NCBI GenBank assembly: GCA_019915135.1
Contig: JAHLMK010000032.1
Coordinates: forward strand, 1-64,000
DNA: 64,000 bases
Direction: 5' to 3'
Origin: Strobilurus pachycystidiatus
Taxonomy: Eukaryota > Basidiomycota > Agaricomycetes > Agaricales > Physalacriaceae
Shown one piece after another: positions 21,021 to 32,613 of the stretch. The notes under the pieces are model-generated. The model made no database searches. It saw nothing but the letters and a program-made list of their open reading frames with translations, and was not told where the DNA came from. How positions within the stretch are numbered: position 1 is the first letter of the stretch; every line of letters begins with the position of its first letter. The translations under genes and the position numbers were made by a program.

Positions 21021-23486
21021 GATGCCCCGTGGCCGGCCATCCAAACCCAAAAACAAATCATCCGGTACTGCAGCGAAGAAAGGTTCTAAGAAGGAAGATC
21101 CCGACGCCGAGTACCGACCCTCACACCCTGTGAAAGGTGTTCCCGTCTCTGACCCGTTATTTACTCAATTAACGAGACAGCAGCAACGCCAGCAAATCCT
21201 TGAAAATAAAATTTCTTTATCTGAACTTGCATTCTCATCATCGTCCGTTGATACCGACGACTTTCACCCTCCACTCGAATTACCCCCACAAGCCACAATG
21301 ACCAGCGTCCTGTGACACGCGCATCCATCAGAGCCCTCGAGGAACAAGCCAAGAAATCTCAGCATAGATCTCGCAACGGATCTCGAACTTCATCGCGTCC
21401 AAAAACTATCCCCATGGAAGACAGACCATTGGCCGATGTGGAGGCGGAAGTCAAACGCCTCAAGACCATAGTGGCGCACAAGAAGCTCGACAATGAGCTG
21501 ACACTCAAGAATAGACCTAAGTCTAATGCATGACCAGATTTGCCAGATACATCGCAACTCTGTAATGAAGCACTCACTCAATACAAGAACACCTTTGTAA
21601 ACGCAATGAGTGAGACGTTGAAAGGATTCGGTAAGTTTAACCCACCGAACCCTAATGATGACTTCATCTGCAAATTGGATAAACAATTATACCAAACTCA
21701 AGTTCATGAGGACCTAGTCCACAAACATGAGAAAGGTATCTTGAACCTGGCCACACAACGTCAGACAATTGAAGCTCAGACTTTTGTTGTAGCCATACCT
21801 CCCTTGGCTATCAACCGGTATATTGCCGATAATCTGACGCACGGAGGACAGCTTTGCACTGAACCACGCGACCCGCGCCCGAAGTTAGGACAATATGATC
21901 AGACACGAAATTTTGAAGCAAATCTCAACCCTGAATTGACGACAGAGGATGTCAAGAATATATATGCAAAACAAGACAGTGAGACAATGTCTCAATTTGT
22001 AAGACGCGTCAACACGGTCCGAGGAATTGACGAGTGGACGGACGTCTTGCCCAACAAGACATTTTCCTCAGCTGGACCATTCGGCAATGAGTCGAAGAAT
22101 GCTCAACAGCATGATTTGTATATTAGAGGTATAATGCAAGTTTTACGGGAACTGGATATATCTCACTATAAACGGTCAAACATAGTCAATCAGAATGTAA
22201 CTATCTCCGAAACAGGAGTAGTTGAACACCCTGCATTCAAGGGGATACTCGTTAGAATACCCCATTACGCGTCCCATCCCGAGGAATACCGGACCGTTTG
22301 CGCTTAGTGCAAGCCTGGCAATCAAGGCGATAAGCCTGAAGTCAAGCAGGAGCCGGAAGTTAAGCAAGAGGAATCTACAGATCCCTCATTGAATGACCCA
22401 CCTAAGGGACCCACCGACCCCAGCAATCCACCTAATAGTCCTGGTGGCAATGATAGCGGTGGTGGAGGCTCTGGCGGAGGCGAAGACCGTGACAGAGGCG
22501 GTGGTGGTTCCGGGGGTAGTGGTGGAGGTCCTGGAAGAGGTTCTGGCGGAGGCGCGGATGGTGGCGGTCCCGGTAGAGGTCCTGGAGGTGGTGGTCCCGG
22601 AAGAGACCCTGGAGGCGGCGGTTCTGGAGGAGGTGCTGGAGGCGGCGGAGGCGGCGGGGATAATGATCCCAGCAACACTAGTCACGGTGGACGTAAGTCG
22701 CCTACTCCTGCGCCATTCCTGAGTGCAAAACATCAGTCAGTTGGGCCCAACGGACACTCAACAATAGAGGAATTTGCTTACCGTCCCGTTGTTTGGTCTG
22801 ACACGGAGACCATGTTAGCAATATTCGGACGCTATGAACGATACATCAAGAAACACTTACTCCCAGTACGAGTAGGTCTTGATCCAAATATCCAGAAGTC
22901 CACTATGCAGGGACTCCATAAACCGTCCAAGTACAACGAATCAGCAAGCATCGCTGAATTTGACGAATGGTTCCTATCGTTAGTACTGTGGTTGAAAGCT
23001 GCAAATATATGCGGGCCAGCATACCATACTGCTGACGATGGCACCCAGACAGTGTCTAGTGTTGATAGTCAGCGTACGACTACCTTGGGTAATTTTCTCG
23101 ATGGAAACGCCCGCTCATGGTACCACGAAGCTGTCAAAGAAGTTCAGTGGAACTTGACAAATGATGATGACGATGCAGATACTCCTACCTTTGCTCAGGT
23201 CGTCGCAAGTTTGTATCGTCAATTCATACATGAATCATCGCTCTACGACCTAATCCACAAGTTCGAGAGCGTCAAATACCGATCTGAGGGAGGAATGCGT
23301 CAGCTCTTTGCAGATATGATCCGTTGGACAGGTATGATGCCCTGCCCACCGGATGTGTATCGATTCAAACACAAACTTACATTGAAACAACTCTGTTGGG
23401 GATGTGGCAAGCCAGGTCACTTCTCCAACAATGTTGTATGTACACAGTACGTAAAAGAGCCGCTATTTTCAAAGGTGAGAGACTAA
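21021..23486 (+). pseudogene. G1 gag
   Basis: Likely start MPRGRPSKPKNK at 21021 (an AT-hook-like RGRP). A frameshift near 21305 leads into RASIRALEEQAKKSQHRS. In-frame stops occur at 21531 (TGA) and 22305 (TAG). After this come an acidic/Pro segment and a Gly-rich tract (about 22440-22665) encoded by GGTGGAGG-type repeats, then a retrotransposon gag/capsid region (EEFAYRPVVWSDTETML ... NFLDGNARSWYHEAVKEV). The zinc knuckle CWGCGKPGHFSNNVVC is spaced Cx2Cx4Hx6C instead of the usual Hx4C, and the capsid C-terminus just before it looks shortened. Would form the virus-like particle. Confidence 0.8.
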
Positions 23487-24795
23487 ACATGATTTCGGAG
23501 AGGCTCGCAGATGAACAGATATATGCCATCGCTACTGGAGACTCGGACAATGCAGATTGGCCAGTTCCTGACGCAAATGTGCAACCTGCCAATCTTGAGC
23601 ACAAATACGTTGAGGATGTCGCGGAGGATCCATGGGGAGGCAGCCAGTACGAAGAAGAGGCAGAACCCATCATGAGCGCCATGCGCGACGAGCAATATGA
23701 ACGCATGAACGCCATGCGCAATGGTGATGGTAGTGATCAAAGCGTGTTCACGGTTGTCGATGATTGACAAAGATGAAGACAATCACAAAGATTTTGATGA
23801 CACTCAAAGTATCGCGTTGCACAACAAAGAAGTGCTAGATTTCGGTGAATACATGGTAGCAATGACTACTGAAGTCGAGGTCGAATCTTCTCAGACATAC
23901 TACAGGCCAAAATTAGATGACACTTCAAAGAAACATGTACATCGTGTAAAATCACGACCACGACGTACAGCTGCTGAGAATAGATGCCTTCCAACATTTG
24001 TGACAATCAATGGAGTGAAGGCATTTACTCTATTTGACTTTGGCAGCACATCAGACGCACTAAGCTCAGACTTTGCGCATATTGCAAGAGTCAAACCATT
24101 TCAACTTGCCAACCTGGTACCGCTTCAACTCGAGATGAAGGGTAGCCGTTCAAAGATCAACTTTGGAACCGAGACATTGTTCTCTTATGGAAACAAACGC
24201 AAAAAACGTTGAAGGAATCGACTTCTTCAATATCACTAACATAGATTGTTATGATCTGATTGTGGGGACTGTATTCATGCAGAAACACAAAGTTTCTTTG
24301 GATTTCAAATATGATACTATAAGAATCTCTGGTGTACCTACTCCTACTCTTACGGAGGGGGAGGAAGCCCAGGAATTGGCTAGACGTTATGCAAAATGCA
24401 AAACGTAAAACTGCGGTCAAACCACTTGAAGGCAAAACTTTAGACATGATGACACGTCCGAGAGGTGGGACAGCTCACCTTTCCGCGATGATCAATGCAA
24501 GAGTCCGATCTGAGGAGTTGTCAGCAAGTCTGAACAATTGCAAAATGAAAAAAGACTGACTAGAGGGACTAGATCATAATTTGGCCTGAACGAACAATGT
24601 CCGTGTACCATGGAGAAGAGCCGCAAAAGCAAAACATACACACCCTTATATCGAGGACGTCAAAGAGGATGAATTAGAGGTTCAGAGTGAGCCTCTGAGC
24701 CGACAACTGTCTGTACTAATAGGACCGGATGACTATATATCTGAGGACAAGTTAGCCGAACTCGTAACAAACTCACGAAAACTTGACTTACATAA
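23487..24795 (+). pseudogene. G1 protease region
   Basis: Three shifted frames. The protease motif is FTLFDFGSTSDALSSDF (near 24025), where the catalytic triad DSG/DTG has become DFG, a one-base C-to-T change. The C-terminal half YDLIVGTVFMQKHKVSLDF (near 24245) lies one frame over. An aspartic protease of this kind releases the Gag-Pol products; here it is inactive. Confidence 0.75.
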
Positions 24796-25748
24796 AGAAC
24801 AAAACCGAGTCGTGGTAAACGAGGTCAATGAACTCGTTGAGGAGTACCTACAAATGCGAAATGAGATTCACATACCGCAGCAAAACATGACCGATACACT
24901 CACCGATGAGAATCTGACATCAGTCAGAGACCGACTCACGAGTGCAGTTGAGAGTTTCAAGGAAACGCAGCTAAAACCTGATCAGGAGTACTCAAAGGAA
25001 GAAATACCTCGCCTTTGAGCTCAATGGTTGGAATACGCGGCCGACATCCTCCAAGAAGCTCCAGAACAACTACCACCACTCCGGACGGTTAATCACCGTA
25101 TAGCGTTGATTGATAAAACGAAGTGGTACAACTATTACATGCCAAGGTGTCCCGACGCTATGAAAGAGCAGTTATTAGACCGAATAGCAACATATACTCG
25201 AGCAAAGTGGTGGGAACCACGTACCTCGGATTAGGCAGCACCTATGCTGTGCGTCCCCAAGAAGGACCATTCATTACGATGTACCATCGATTGCCGCAAA
25301 CGGAGCGAGAACACCGTCAAGGACGTCACGCCGTTCCCGGACCAAGACACTATTTGTCTTGACGTGGCTCGAGCGCGATACCGATCAAAGATAGACCTGT
25401 CCAATGCATATGAGCAGGTACGTACCATCGAAGAGGACGTCTGGAAGACAGTATTCTTGACAATCTTTGGAATATTTGTAAGCAATGTGATGCAGCAGGG
25501 AGACTGCAACGCACCATCTACCTTTCAACGTCTTATGACCGTGATATTCCAAGAGTGTCTTGGACAATTCGTTCACGTATATCTTGACGACATCTTTGTA
25601 TTCAGCAACTCAATTGACGAGCACGAACAGCACCTGAAAATCGTGTTTGACAAGCTGAAAGAAAATAAATTATACCTCAAAGAAGCCAAGGTACAACTGT
25701 ATGCCGAGAAAGTAGACTGCCTTGGACACATCATTGACATGACGGCGT
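24796..25748 (+). pseudogene. G1 reverse transcriptase
   Basis: One frame from about 24812, with TGA at 25016 and TAG at 25232. Motifs in order: TKWYNYYMPRCPDAMKEQLL, AAPMLCVPKKDHSLRCTIDC, YRSKIDLSNAYEQVR, NVMQQGDCNAPSTFQRLMT, and the active-site box HVYLDDIFVFS (near 25580), which is intact. The frame then reaches CLGHIID and is broken by the hAT miniature element. After excision the two sides differ by one nucleotide, so there is also a small deletion near 25735. Confidence 0.88.
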
Positions 25749-26170
25749 TAGAGATCTTCACGAGTCATTAGAAGTAGAGGATATCCTTGATCCGAAGTTC
25801 AAATTATTAACATGTCAATGATCCGAACCTAAGGATTATTGTAAGGATCAAGGTTCATTCACTGAAGGTAAAAATCATTGAAGGATCATTGTTGAATCAT
25901 TAACTTTATGCAAATACAAATACAGAAAAGCTTCCACACTACTCAATCAGCTTTTAATGGTACATATTGATGATTATGCATGCATATTCTATCAGACATC
26001 AGACATCTATCACCCAAACATAGAAGGATCATTCAATGATCCTTGATTCAAACTGTTCAATGATCCGAACTTGAGGATCATTGAAAGGATCAAGGTTTAT
26101 TTAATTTTGGAAAGGATATCCTCTCTGAGGATCAAGGTTCAGATCATTGAATAACTTGTGGGGATCTCTA
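25749..26170. mobile_element. hAT-type miniature element in G1 RT
   Basis: 422 bp between 8 bp direct copies GACGGCGT (25741-25748) and GATGGCGT (26171-26178), one transition apart. The terminal inverted repeats are about 23 bp, both starting TAGAGATC and continuing with four transitions (25749-25771 versus the complement of 26148-26170). The interior is AT-rich, with many GGATCATTGAA/GGATCAAGGTT copies near both ends and an AGGATATCCT palindrome on each side. No transposase. TAGAG ends and the 8 bp duplication identify hAT. Confidence 0.92.
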
Positions 26171-26178
26171 GATGGCGT

Positions 26179-27290
26179 ACACACCAATACAGACAAACTT
26201 GCAAAGATCCGCGAATGGAGAACCCCACGCGACTATGGAAACATTCAGAAATTTCTTGGAGTGGTCAATTATGTCGCACATTACCTACCAGATGTGACCG
26301 CGTATACCACGCCACTATTTGAGATGACAAAGAACGGCCAGCCGTGGTATTGGCGACCTATTCACGACTCGTGTTTTCAGTCCATCAAGGACTTAGCGTG
26401 TCGTACTCCGGTACTGAAACCAATCAACGCTAAACTTGATAAACCCATATGGGTGATATGTGATGCTTTACTTACTGGCGTAGGCGCTATGTATGGCCAA
26501 GGCCCAACGTGGCAGGCCTGTCGACCCGCTGGATTCATGTTCAAGAAGTTCCCGGACACTCAGCGCAATTACCGCGTATTCGAGACCGAGACATTGGCTA
26601 TATTGGAAACTCTTCTAAAATGGGAAGATAAATTAGTAGGATACCAAATTCATGTAGTTACTGACCACAAAGCTCTCAAATTCTTCAAGACGCAATGGCG
26701 TCTATCTGCACGACAAATGTGATGGATGGAATACCTATTGCGGTTTGACTGTGACATTACCTACGTGAAAGGTGTCAGTAATAAGGTAGCCGACGCTCTC
26801 TCGCATTACTACGAGACTGACACTCACAAAGACCTTCACGACGTCTCAGAGTACGTTAATGCTGATGTCCGCATTGACCGGGATGGGGAGGACCTCCCGT
26901 TAGGGCGACGCGAGGAATACGAACAAATGTGTGTTCAGCGTGAGTCAGCACGCCTTTGCGAAATGAAAGAACGTCTCGAGGAGCGAGACAAAGAAGCTGC
27001 CAAAATGGAGCAGGCAAGATCAAAGGAAGTCATACCAGATGACTTGGCTACGCAGTCGGATAATCCAGCCGTTATCGAGTCCCGAGCTCAAGGAGAGGAT
27101 CTGTCCGCAATACTGATCAGCGAACACAACTCGTTCATTGATACTATCAAAGCATCTTACCCCAAAGACCCATTGTTTTCCAAAGTCATTGCGGCCCCCC
27201 AGGAACATCCTCAATTCGATGTAACTGAAGACGGGTTAGTCTGGACCTTGAATCTCAATGGAGAAAAGGTACTGGGCGTACCCAAGAGCC
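26179..27290 (+). pseudogene. G1 RT connection and RNase H
   Basis: Continues as VHTNTDKLAKIREW and FLGVVNYVAHYLPD (RT thumb), then RNase H: KPIWVICDALLTGVGAMYGQ (first Asp), FETETLAILETLLKWE (Glu), HVVTDHKALKFF (Asp), and VKGVSNKVADALSHY (last Asp). A TGA at 26720 is in frame after ARQM. After RNase H a charged linker (about 26800-27200) leads to integrase. Confidence 0.85.
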
Positions 27291-28654
27291 TACAAGGGCA
27301 GGATTCGCTTTGCGGACTGATTCTCCAGCAAGGTCATGAATCAGTAGGACATTTTGGACCCCAAAGAACGGCGAATTACATCCGACGTTGGTTCTGGTGG
27401 CTAAAGATATTTGGTATGACTGAAACATTCTGTCAAACATGCGAGACCTGTCAACAAGCAAAGGGCACTTACCAGGCCCCGGCTGGGAAACTACATTCTT
27501 TACCAATACCCACCTGACCATGGCAGTCAATAAGCATGGACTTTATTGGTCCACTACCAGAAGTCAAGGGGAAGAACTACCTTTGGGTAGTAGTTTGCCG
27601 ACTCACGTCGCAAGTACACTTGATTCCGGTGCACACAACAAATACTGCTACTGATCTGTCAAAGATCTATCTCCAAGAGATAGTACAGTTGCACAGGTTA
27701 CCTGAGTCCATAATCTCGAATCGAGACTCTAAGTTCACGTCCACATGGTGGAAAGAACTGCACAGACTCCTAGGCACAAAGCTGCTAATGTCAATGGTGT
27801 ACCATCCACAGACTGACGGACTAACCAAATGCGTGAATCTCTCCGTGGGACAGATTTTCAGATTGAGCATACGCCCTGATCAAGGTGACTGGCTAGCAAA
27901 ATGCCCAACAGTTGAATTTGCTCTGAATGCCAGCATTAGCGAGACTACGGGATTCGCTCCGTTTGAATTGACTTACGGATACATACCCAGTATGATGCGC
28001 GAAGTCCAATATGACACAAACATTGCTCCGGGTATACGTGCATTTGCTACACAAGCAATGAACAACCTCTACGATGCACACGATACTATTATTGCATTGC
28101 GCATGTTTCAAACTTACTACGCCAACCACAAACGGCGTAATGAGCCGGCGATAGATAAAGGCTCCAGAGTATATCTGTCCACCAAAAACATTAATATTCT
28201 AAAGTCACGAACACGGAAACTCATACTAAAATACATAGGCCCATACCGGGTCCTCGAGGCAAATCTTGACCGGTCCGTATACAAGCTGGAACTACCAGAT
28301 GACCTAAAAAAGAGGAAAATTCATGATCAGTTCCATGTGAACTTACTGAAACCGTATCTGGAAAGCGACGCAATCCTGTTTTCTAATCGCAAAAAGCCGG
28401 AGCCATATAACTTTGGCGCACCAGTGACCTCTGAAGAAGTGGTCGAAGAGATCGTTGATCATGAATGGCACGGGAAGAACTTATTCTTCATGGTTCATTG
28501 GTCACTAGGTGACTGAACGTTAGAATCACTCAAGAAGTGTGAGAAATTGAAGGCATTGAATGCTTACCTTGAGCTGCAAGGGGTATCACAACCATTAAAA
28601 CTGTCGAAAAGCACGATGGATGTAGGTCAAAAGATCAAGACGCGTGGCCGGTGA
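27291..28654 (+). pseudogene. G1 integrase and chromodomain
   Basis: Zinc-binding HHCC: HESVGH ... CQTCETCQQ (27329-27460). TGA at 27515 in IPT-stop-PWQSISMDFIGPLPE. Catalytic core: first Asp in MDFIGP is intact; the second reads ISNRDSKFTS where family members have SDRD (Asp to Asn); the third reads DGLTKCVN where the family has TERVN (Glu to Lys). Both changes are G-to-A. The C-terminal chromodomain begins near TSEEVVEEIVDHEWHG and runs, through TGA at 28514, to TLESLKKCEKLKALNAYLEL. Ends at TGA 28652. Chromodomains direct such elements to marked heterochromatin. Confidence 0.88.
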
Positions 28655-28693
28655 TTAGATCAATTCCTACCCAAAACAGATATCCGTGGGAAA

Positions 28694-30910
28694 ATGGACC
28701 AACACGCGCTTGAACACGCTTCAAGGATTGCTGTTTGCTATAAAAACAGGTCTAAGACGCACCATTTCAGTATCTTGGATCCCTCCAAGTTCTCACCTGC
28801 TGTGTTTACCTCCTCGCCACACACGTTCCACGTCGTTGAAATGCCGCGCTGGAATTTTCTTTCCCCTGATTATCAATCAGCTCCGGGCCCTGACCGGGAT
28901 CCAGTGCACAAGAAGCACAACGTCATTATGGGCCCGCCCTCGCTGATCTCGCGAGTCCAACCGCCCCAATTCCTCAATGATCGGGGGGGAGCCTTAGATG
29001 GGTACACCCTCTATTCTCATACGGCGATGCCGCCGTCAAACCACTACCATCAGCAGTATGCTGCCCATCAACCACCACTCAGCTGGGGTGACTTCACCGA
29101 CTTTTAGTCGATGAACGACAATTTCGGCACTCTCTCACTGAGCACCAAAGTCATCGACCATCAGGGCAAGTTGTTTTGCGCACCTCCATCCTCGCTATTC
29201 CAGCCTGATCATATACTGACAGCACACAATTTATACTATGGCGACACAATGCCGCAAACACAACCCGTATACATGCCGCCCCAGGCCGACGTTATCATGG
29301 ACTCACCAAATAGTGAGTCCAGATATACGGGCATTGACCCAATCAATATTAACTTTGATCAAGATCGAATGCGCACACACGGACCTATTCCACGTCAAAC
29401 TGGACCGGACCGATCAGGACCAGCGCGTACTGCACGCAGGGTCCTGAGCGGAGTCGCACAACGCCCTCCAAAGCAGCGCCGTGTCGACACTCCCCACCCA
29501 AGAGTACGATTCGATCTTGATCCCGACACCTACATAACTCCTCCCATTCCATCACCAATACCCACTATGTCCATCGTCAACAAATACCTTCTTCCATCGT
29601 TCCCGGGCAAATTGCCCACGACCGAATTGGAGGATGGCTTCACTTTGGGGAAGTGCAACACTCCCGCAGACGCTAGGGCGTTAGTCACTGCTGCCAGCAG
29701 CAACTTCAATGTTGCCAATTTTCATATCGTCAAGGCTGCCGCCGTGGCTGCCAACTTCATCCGCCGAGCTGCCCAGTCCAACATGCTGAAAAGCTACATC
29801 ACTCACGCGGGACGAGGACGCCCGTGCATCAAACTGGGTCTCACGGCGCTCAGCCAGATCCTCAAAACAAACTCGTCACTCAACTGGATTGAATCCTTCA
29901 TCCAACCCCTCTCTGAGTCCCCGGACGATGGTTCCGGCGGATCAAACCTTCCACCACTAGCTCCATCGAACATCTTTGCTCCCCCTACCAAACGTGGCAA
30001 TCAGGCCGGCTTTGCCACTTATTGCGACCACACTATCTGTCATGGGACCAACATCAACACATGCGCTCTAATCATTGCCAGAGCTTGGATTAGCATTTGC
30101 CTCCTGTATGGTAGCTGGCTTTATCGCCAACTTACCCCTACGGCGAGCAAAGCACGCAACAAACCCGCGATGGATTCAATATTCATTATGTTTTGTTTCC
30201 TCCTTGCAGTCCCTGACTTGTACGTGCAACTTCGCGAGTCATTGCATATTGACATCACGAGCACCATTGACTACCAACCCTACGCTGCTAATCAGGTAGC
30301 CAACGCCACCCTGTCAGATCTTGTGCGTCACTTGGCCAAGTGCGGTATTCCAGATTACGCTCTTGATTGTGCCCAACTCTTTGATGTGCTAGGGTTACAG
30401 TGGGTATTCTGGCATACATGACACTACCATACCCGCCGTATGGCTTGCAATGCTCTCATGCGGTATGCTATTGTCATCAACATAACTGGATTGCCTCGTC
30501 AATGGGACATGAGCATGGCCGCGGAAACCCGACTCCCAGCGGGGTTCACTGATGTGATCTTTCACTTCCCTGACAGTTGGGACCTCGGGACGTTGTTGGA
30601 AAGGCGTCGGTGTATACACCTACACTACCCTATCGTACTGATGCCGGTGTCGACTCCTGTGGATGCAGAAAGCGCTGTCTCGGTCGACCAGTCCAACAAT
30701 ATTCCCCCTCTTGTTCCAAGTTCTGATCACATCATCCCCACCGTTACTGCTACCAACGAATTCCTCGCATCCATCATTCCAGCATCCATTCCGACTCACA
30801 ACCCGGTTGATCCCATCGTCACTCACAACCCCAACTCACCACTCGACGTGCTCCCCTCAGACATCACGGCCATCACCAAGCAAGAACAGCCGCTCATCTT
30901 TTTCAATTAG
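28694..30910 (+). pseudogene. G1 ORF3, unrecognised protein in the env position
   Basis: One reading frame of about 738 codons from ATG 28694 to TAG 30908, interrupted only by TAG at 29105 and TGA at 30419, both explainable by single transitions. It starts 40 nt after the pol stop and ends about 30 nt before the 3' LTR, so it belongs to the element. The N-terminal third is rich in His, Pro and Ser. Then comes a basic patch (RPPKQRRVDTPHPRVRFDL), a better-structured central part (LEDGFTLGKCNTPADARALV ... NFIRRAAQ, GLTALSQILKTNSSLNWI) and a hydrophobic stretch (CALIIARAWISICLLYGSW). I recognise no family; there is no clear signal peptide, so calling it an envelope protein would be unsupported. 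Confidence 0.7.
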
Positions 30911-30940
30911 TACCTCTGGTGCTAATTTGATTGGGGAGGG

Positions 30941-31203
30941 AGTAACGGCGGCGCCTGATGCACCCAGGTTTCCTTCTATGTATAATCACACCTTGTTGTA
31001 CTTATGCCTCATGTTTCCGATTATGTTCTCACCCCGTATATTTTCACATGCTTTTAGATTTCTTATATATACTTGTCGGTTCCTCCTCGTACAAATATCT
31101 GTCTTTACCTCGAACCGCTTGTATCCTGTTTCTAGCTACACAATTGTAACTATCTGTTGTGCGTAGCTTGTGGGAACTAAGCAACTCGGGGCCAAGCCTT
31201 ACA
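30941..31203 (+). repeat. G1 3' LTR
   Basis: 263 bp, same length as the 5' LTR; its first base is A instead of T (AGTAACGG). Preceded by the polypurine tract TTGGGGAGGGA. Ends CCTTACA, then ATTCT. Confidence 0.92.
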
Positions 31204-31417
31204 ATTCTGGTTCTATCTCTCTCTCTCTCCAGATTCTCTTGACTCTATGATTACTTCAATCAATGAGTTCTTGAGACAACTCAAGCCCCCTCTTCAGCAA
31301 TGACAGCAACTTGCTAGTTATCTGAATTGAACTCTCAATGTCTTGCCCTGGGCACGCCCAGCTCTCACAGAGCTCTATCGCAAGATGAGCAGCAAGACCA
31401 TCCGCTTCAAAGGCTCA
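31204..31417 (+). pseudogene. YR1 copy 2, right part (RT-RNase H)
   Basis: Resumes after G1 with ATTCTGGTTC and matches 62762-62970: SISLSPDSLDSMITSINEFL..., up to CGCTTCAAAGGC. Then it stops abruptly at the start of repeat R1. Internal changes include TGG to TGA (QQ-stop-QQLAS near 31303). Confidence 0.85.
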
Positions 31418-32538
31418 AAGTAAAAGCGGATTCCAAGGGTAGGGAGCATTTTCAGAGGCCTCTGCACCTCTCACACACTCTTTCATACTGTCTGAGCTCA
31501 CTCAGTACAGTCTGGCACTGAGCAGCAGTGTTCTCAAGGTGGTATCTCAACTTTCTCCAACTGAGCTCAAAATCATTTGGCAGTAAATCGCAAATCACAA
31601 GACATCAGTCATAGTTACCATGTTGCTGATTGCGCTCTCATGTCTCTCATGATGTTCCAGACCCATCCTATGAGTTTGGACATGTCACACCATCATGCCC
31701 ATGTGTGGTATCAACCTTTCTCCAAATGAGCTCAAATGCATTTGCGAGTAATTTCCATTTTTGGAGATGTAGCCTCATGCTACTGACTTCCTTTCTTGAC
31801 CTACTAGCCTCAAGGCTATCTCCCCTACATAGGGATGCTATCTCCGATCACAGGAGCTGTCAATCATGACAGCATCTGTCAATCATTTCCAGAAGATCAC
31901 TTCTGATGCCATGTGTTAAGTTACTCATATCTCAGCTATGTGACATGGAATAACTTCGCACTTTCCCAGGATCAATCTGTCATCATCTGGCCTAGGCCCA
32001 GTGCTGTCTGTCAGCTGATGCTGGGTCTAGGGCGCCCCAGAGTTGCGAGTTTGATCCCCACTGTGTTGCAGCTTGCTTCCTGCCTTCATCTTCGCATTTT
32101 GGCTCTGCAAGGTTTGCACACAGTGTCCCTCCAGTTCTGCTCACAGGAACTGATGCTCCTTTCACCAGTGTACGCTTTGGACAGTCTCTAGCCCTTCCTG
32201 CTGTCTGCTACAGCTAAATCTCACTCAATCTTTCACTGCTGTCCATTGTCACTAGTATGCTTATCCAACTTGATTTTGAGTTGATGCCTTATCTTGTGCA
32301 CAGTGTCCAATCCCTGCCTGCTCCCATGCTTCCTGATAGCGTCGCACTTGGGATTCTGTGCACAGGTGTGTCCCCAGTCCACTCTTCATAGGCTACAAGC
32401 TCAATTTTGCTTCTGTGCTCAGTTTAGCTTGCTCTGCCTTTGTCTCTGCTTTCCCATCCTCCACTTCCTGTAACTGTATCTAGTTTCCTGTATGTACTTG
32501 TATTAGTTCAATGTAGTACATAGCCAGTCACAATCCGC
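31418..32538 (+). mobile_element. 1.1 kb repeat R1
   Basis: Starts AAGTAAAAGCGGATTCC, ends near GTCACAATCCGCG. Nearly identical to R2 (48509-49675, inverted), and over its first ~1030 bp to R3 (56160-57193), which is the 5' end of the YR retrotransposon YR1. R1 is therefore probably a non-autonomous, internally deleted relative of YR1. It abuts the YR1 copy 2 fragment exactly at its 5' boundary. ORFs of about 80-90 codons within it also occur in R2 and R3, but the copies are too similar for that to imply selection. Confidence 0.8.
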
Positions 32539-32613
32539 GCTCTGGCTCGCGTCAAGGCGGATACTGTCCATTTGCTGCAAGTCATTCCTGCTGAGGGTGT
32601 CAATGTCGGCTAC
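32539..32613. other. Short unassigned spacer
   Basis: 75 bp between R1 and the LTR-Y fragment, no recognisable content; may belong to R1's flank. Confidence 0.4.

Larger units (their letters stand above)
20670..31203 (+). mobile_element. Ty3/gypsy retrotransposon G1 with a third ORF
   Basis: A 10.5 kb element flanked by ATTCT (20665-20669 / 31204-31208), inserted into YR1 copy 2. It has 263 bp LTRs, gag with a Gly-rich insert and zinc knuckle, protease, reverse transcriptase, RNase H, integrase and chromodomain, then about 2.2 kb of extra ORF before the 3' LTR. A hAT miniature element (25749-26170) splits RT. The two LTRs differ at about 11 of 263 positions by eye, nearly all transitions, so the insertion is not recent. 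Multiple stops and lost catalytic residues make it inactive. Confidence 0.93.

Noticed and set aside
22322..22678. Proline-rich antisense frame
   Set aside because: It is the reverse complement of the Gly-rich tract in G1 gag.
31913..32191. Short ORF of about 83-92 codons present in R1, R2 and R3
   Set aside because: The three copies are too similar for the open frame to show selection, and there is no recognisable domain.
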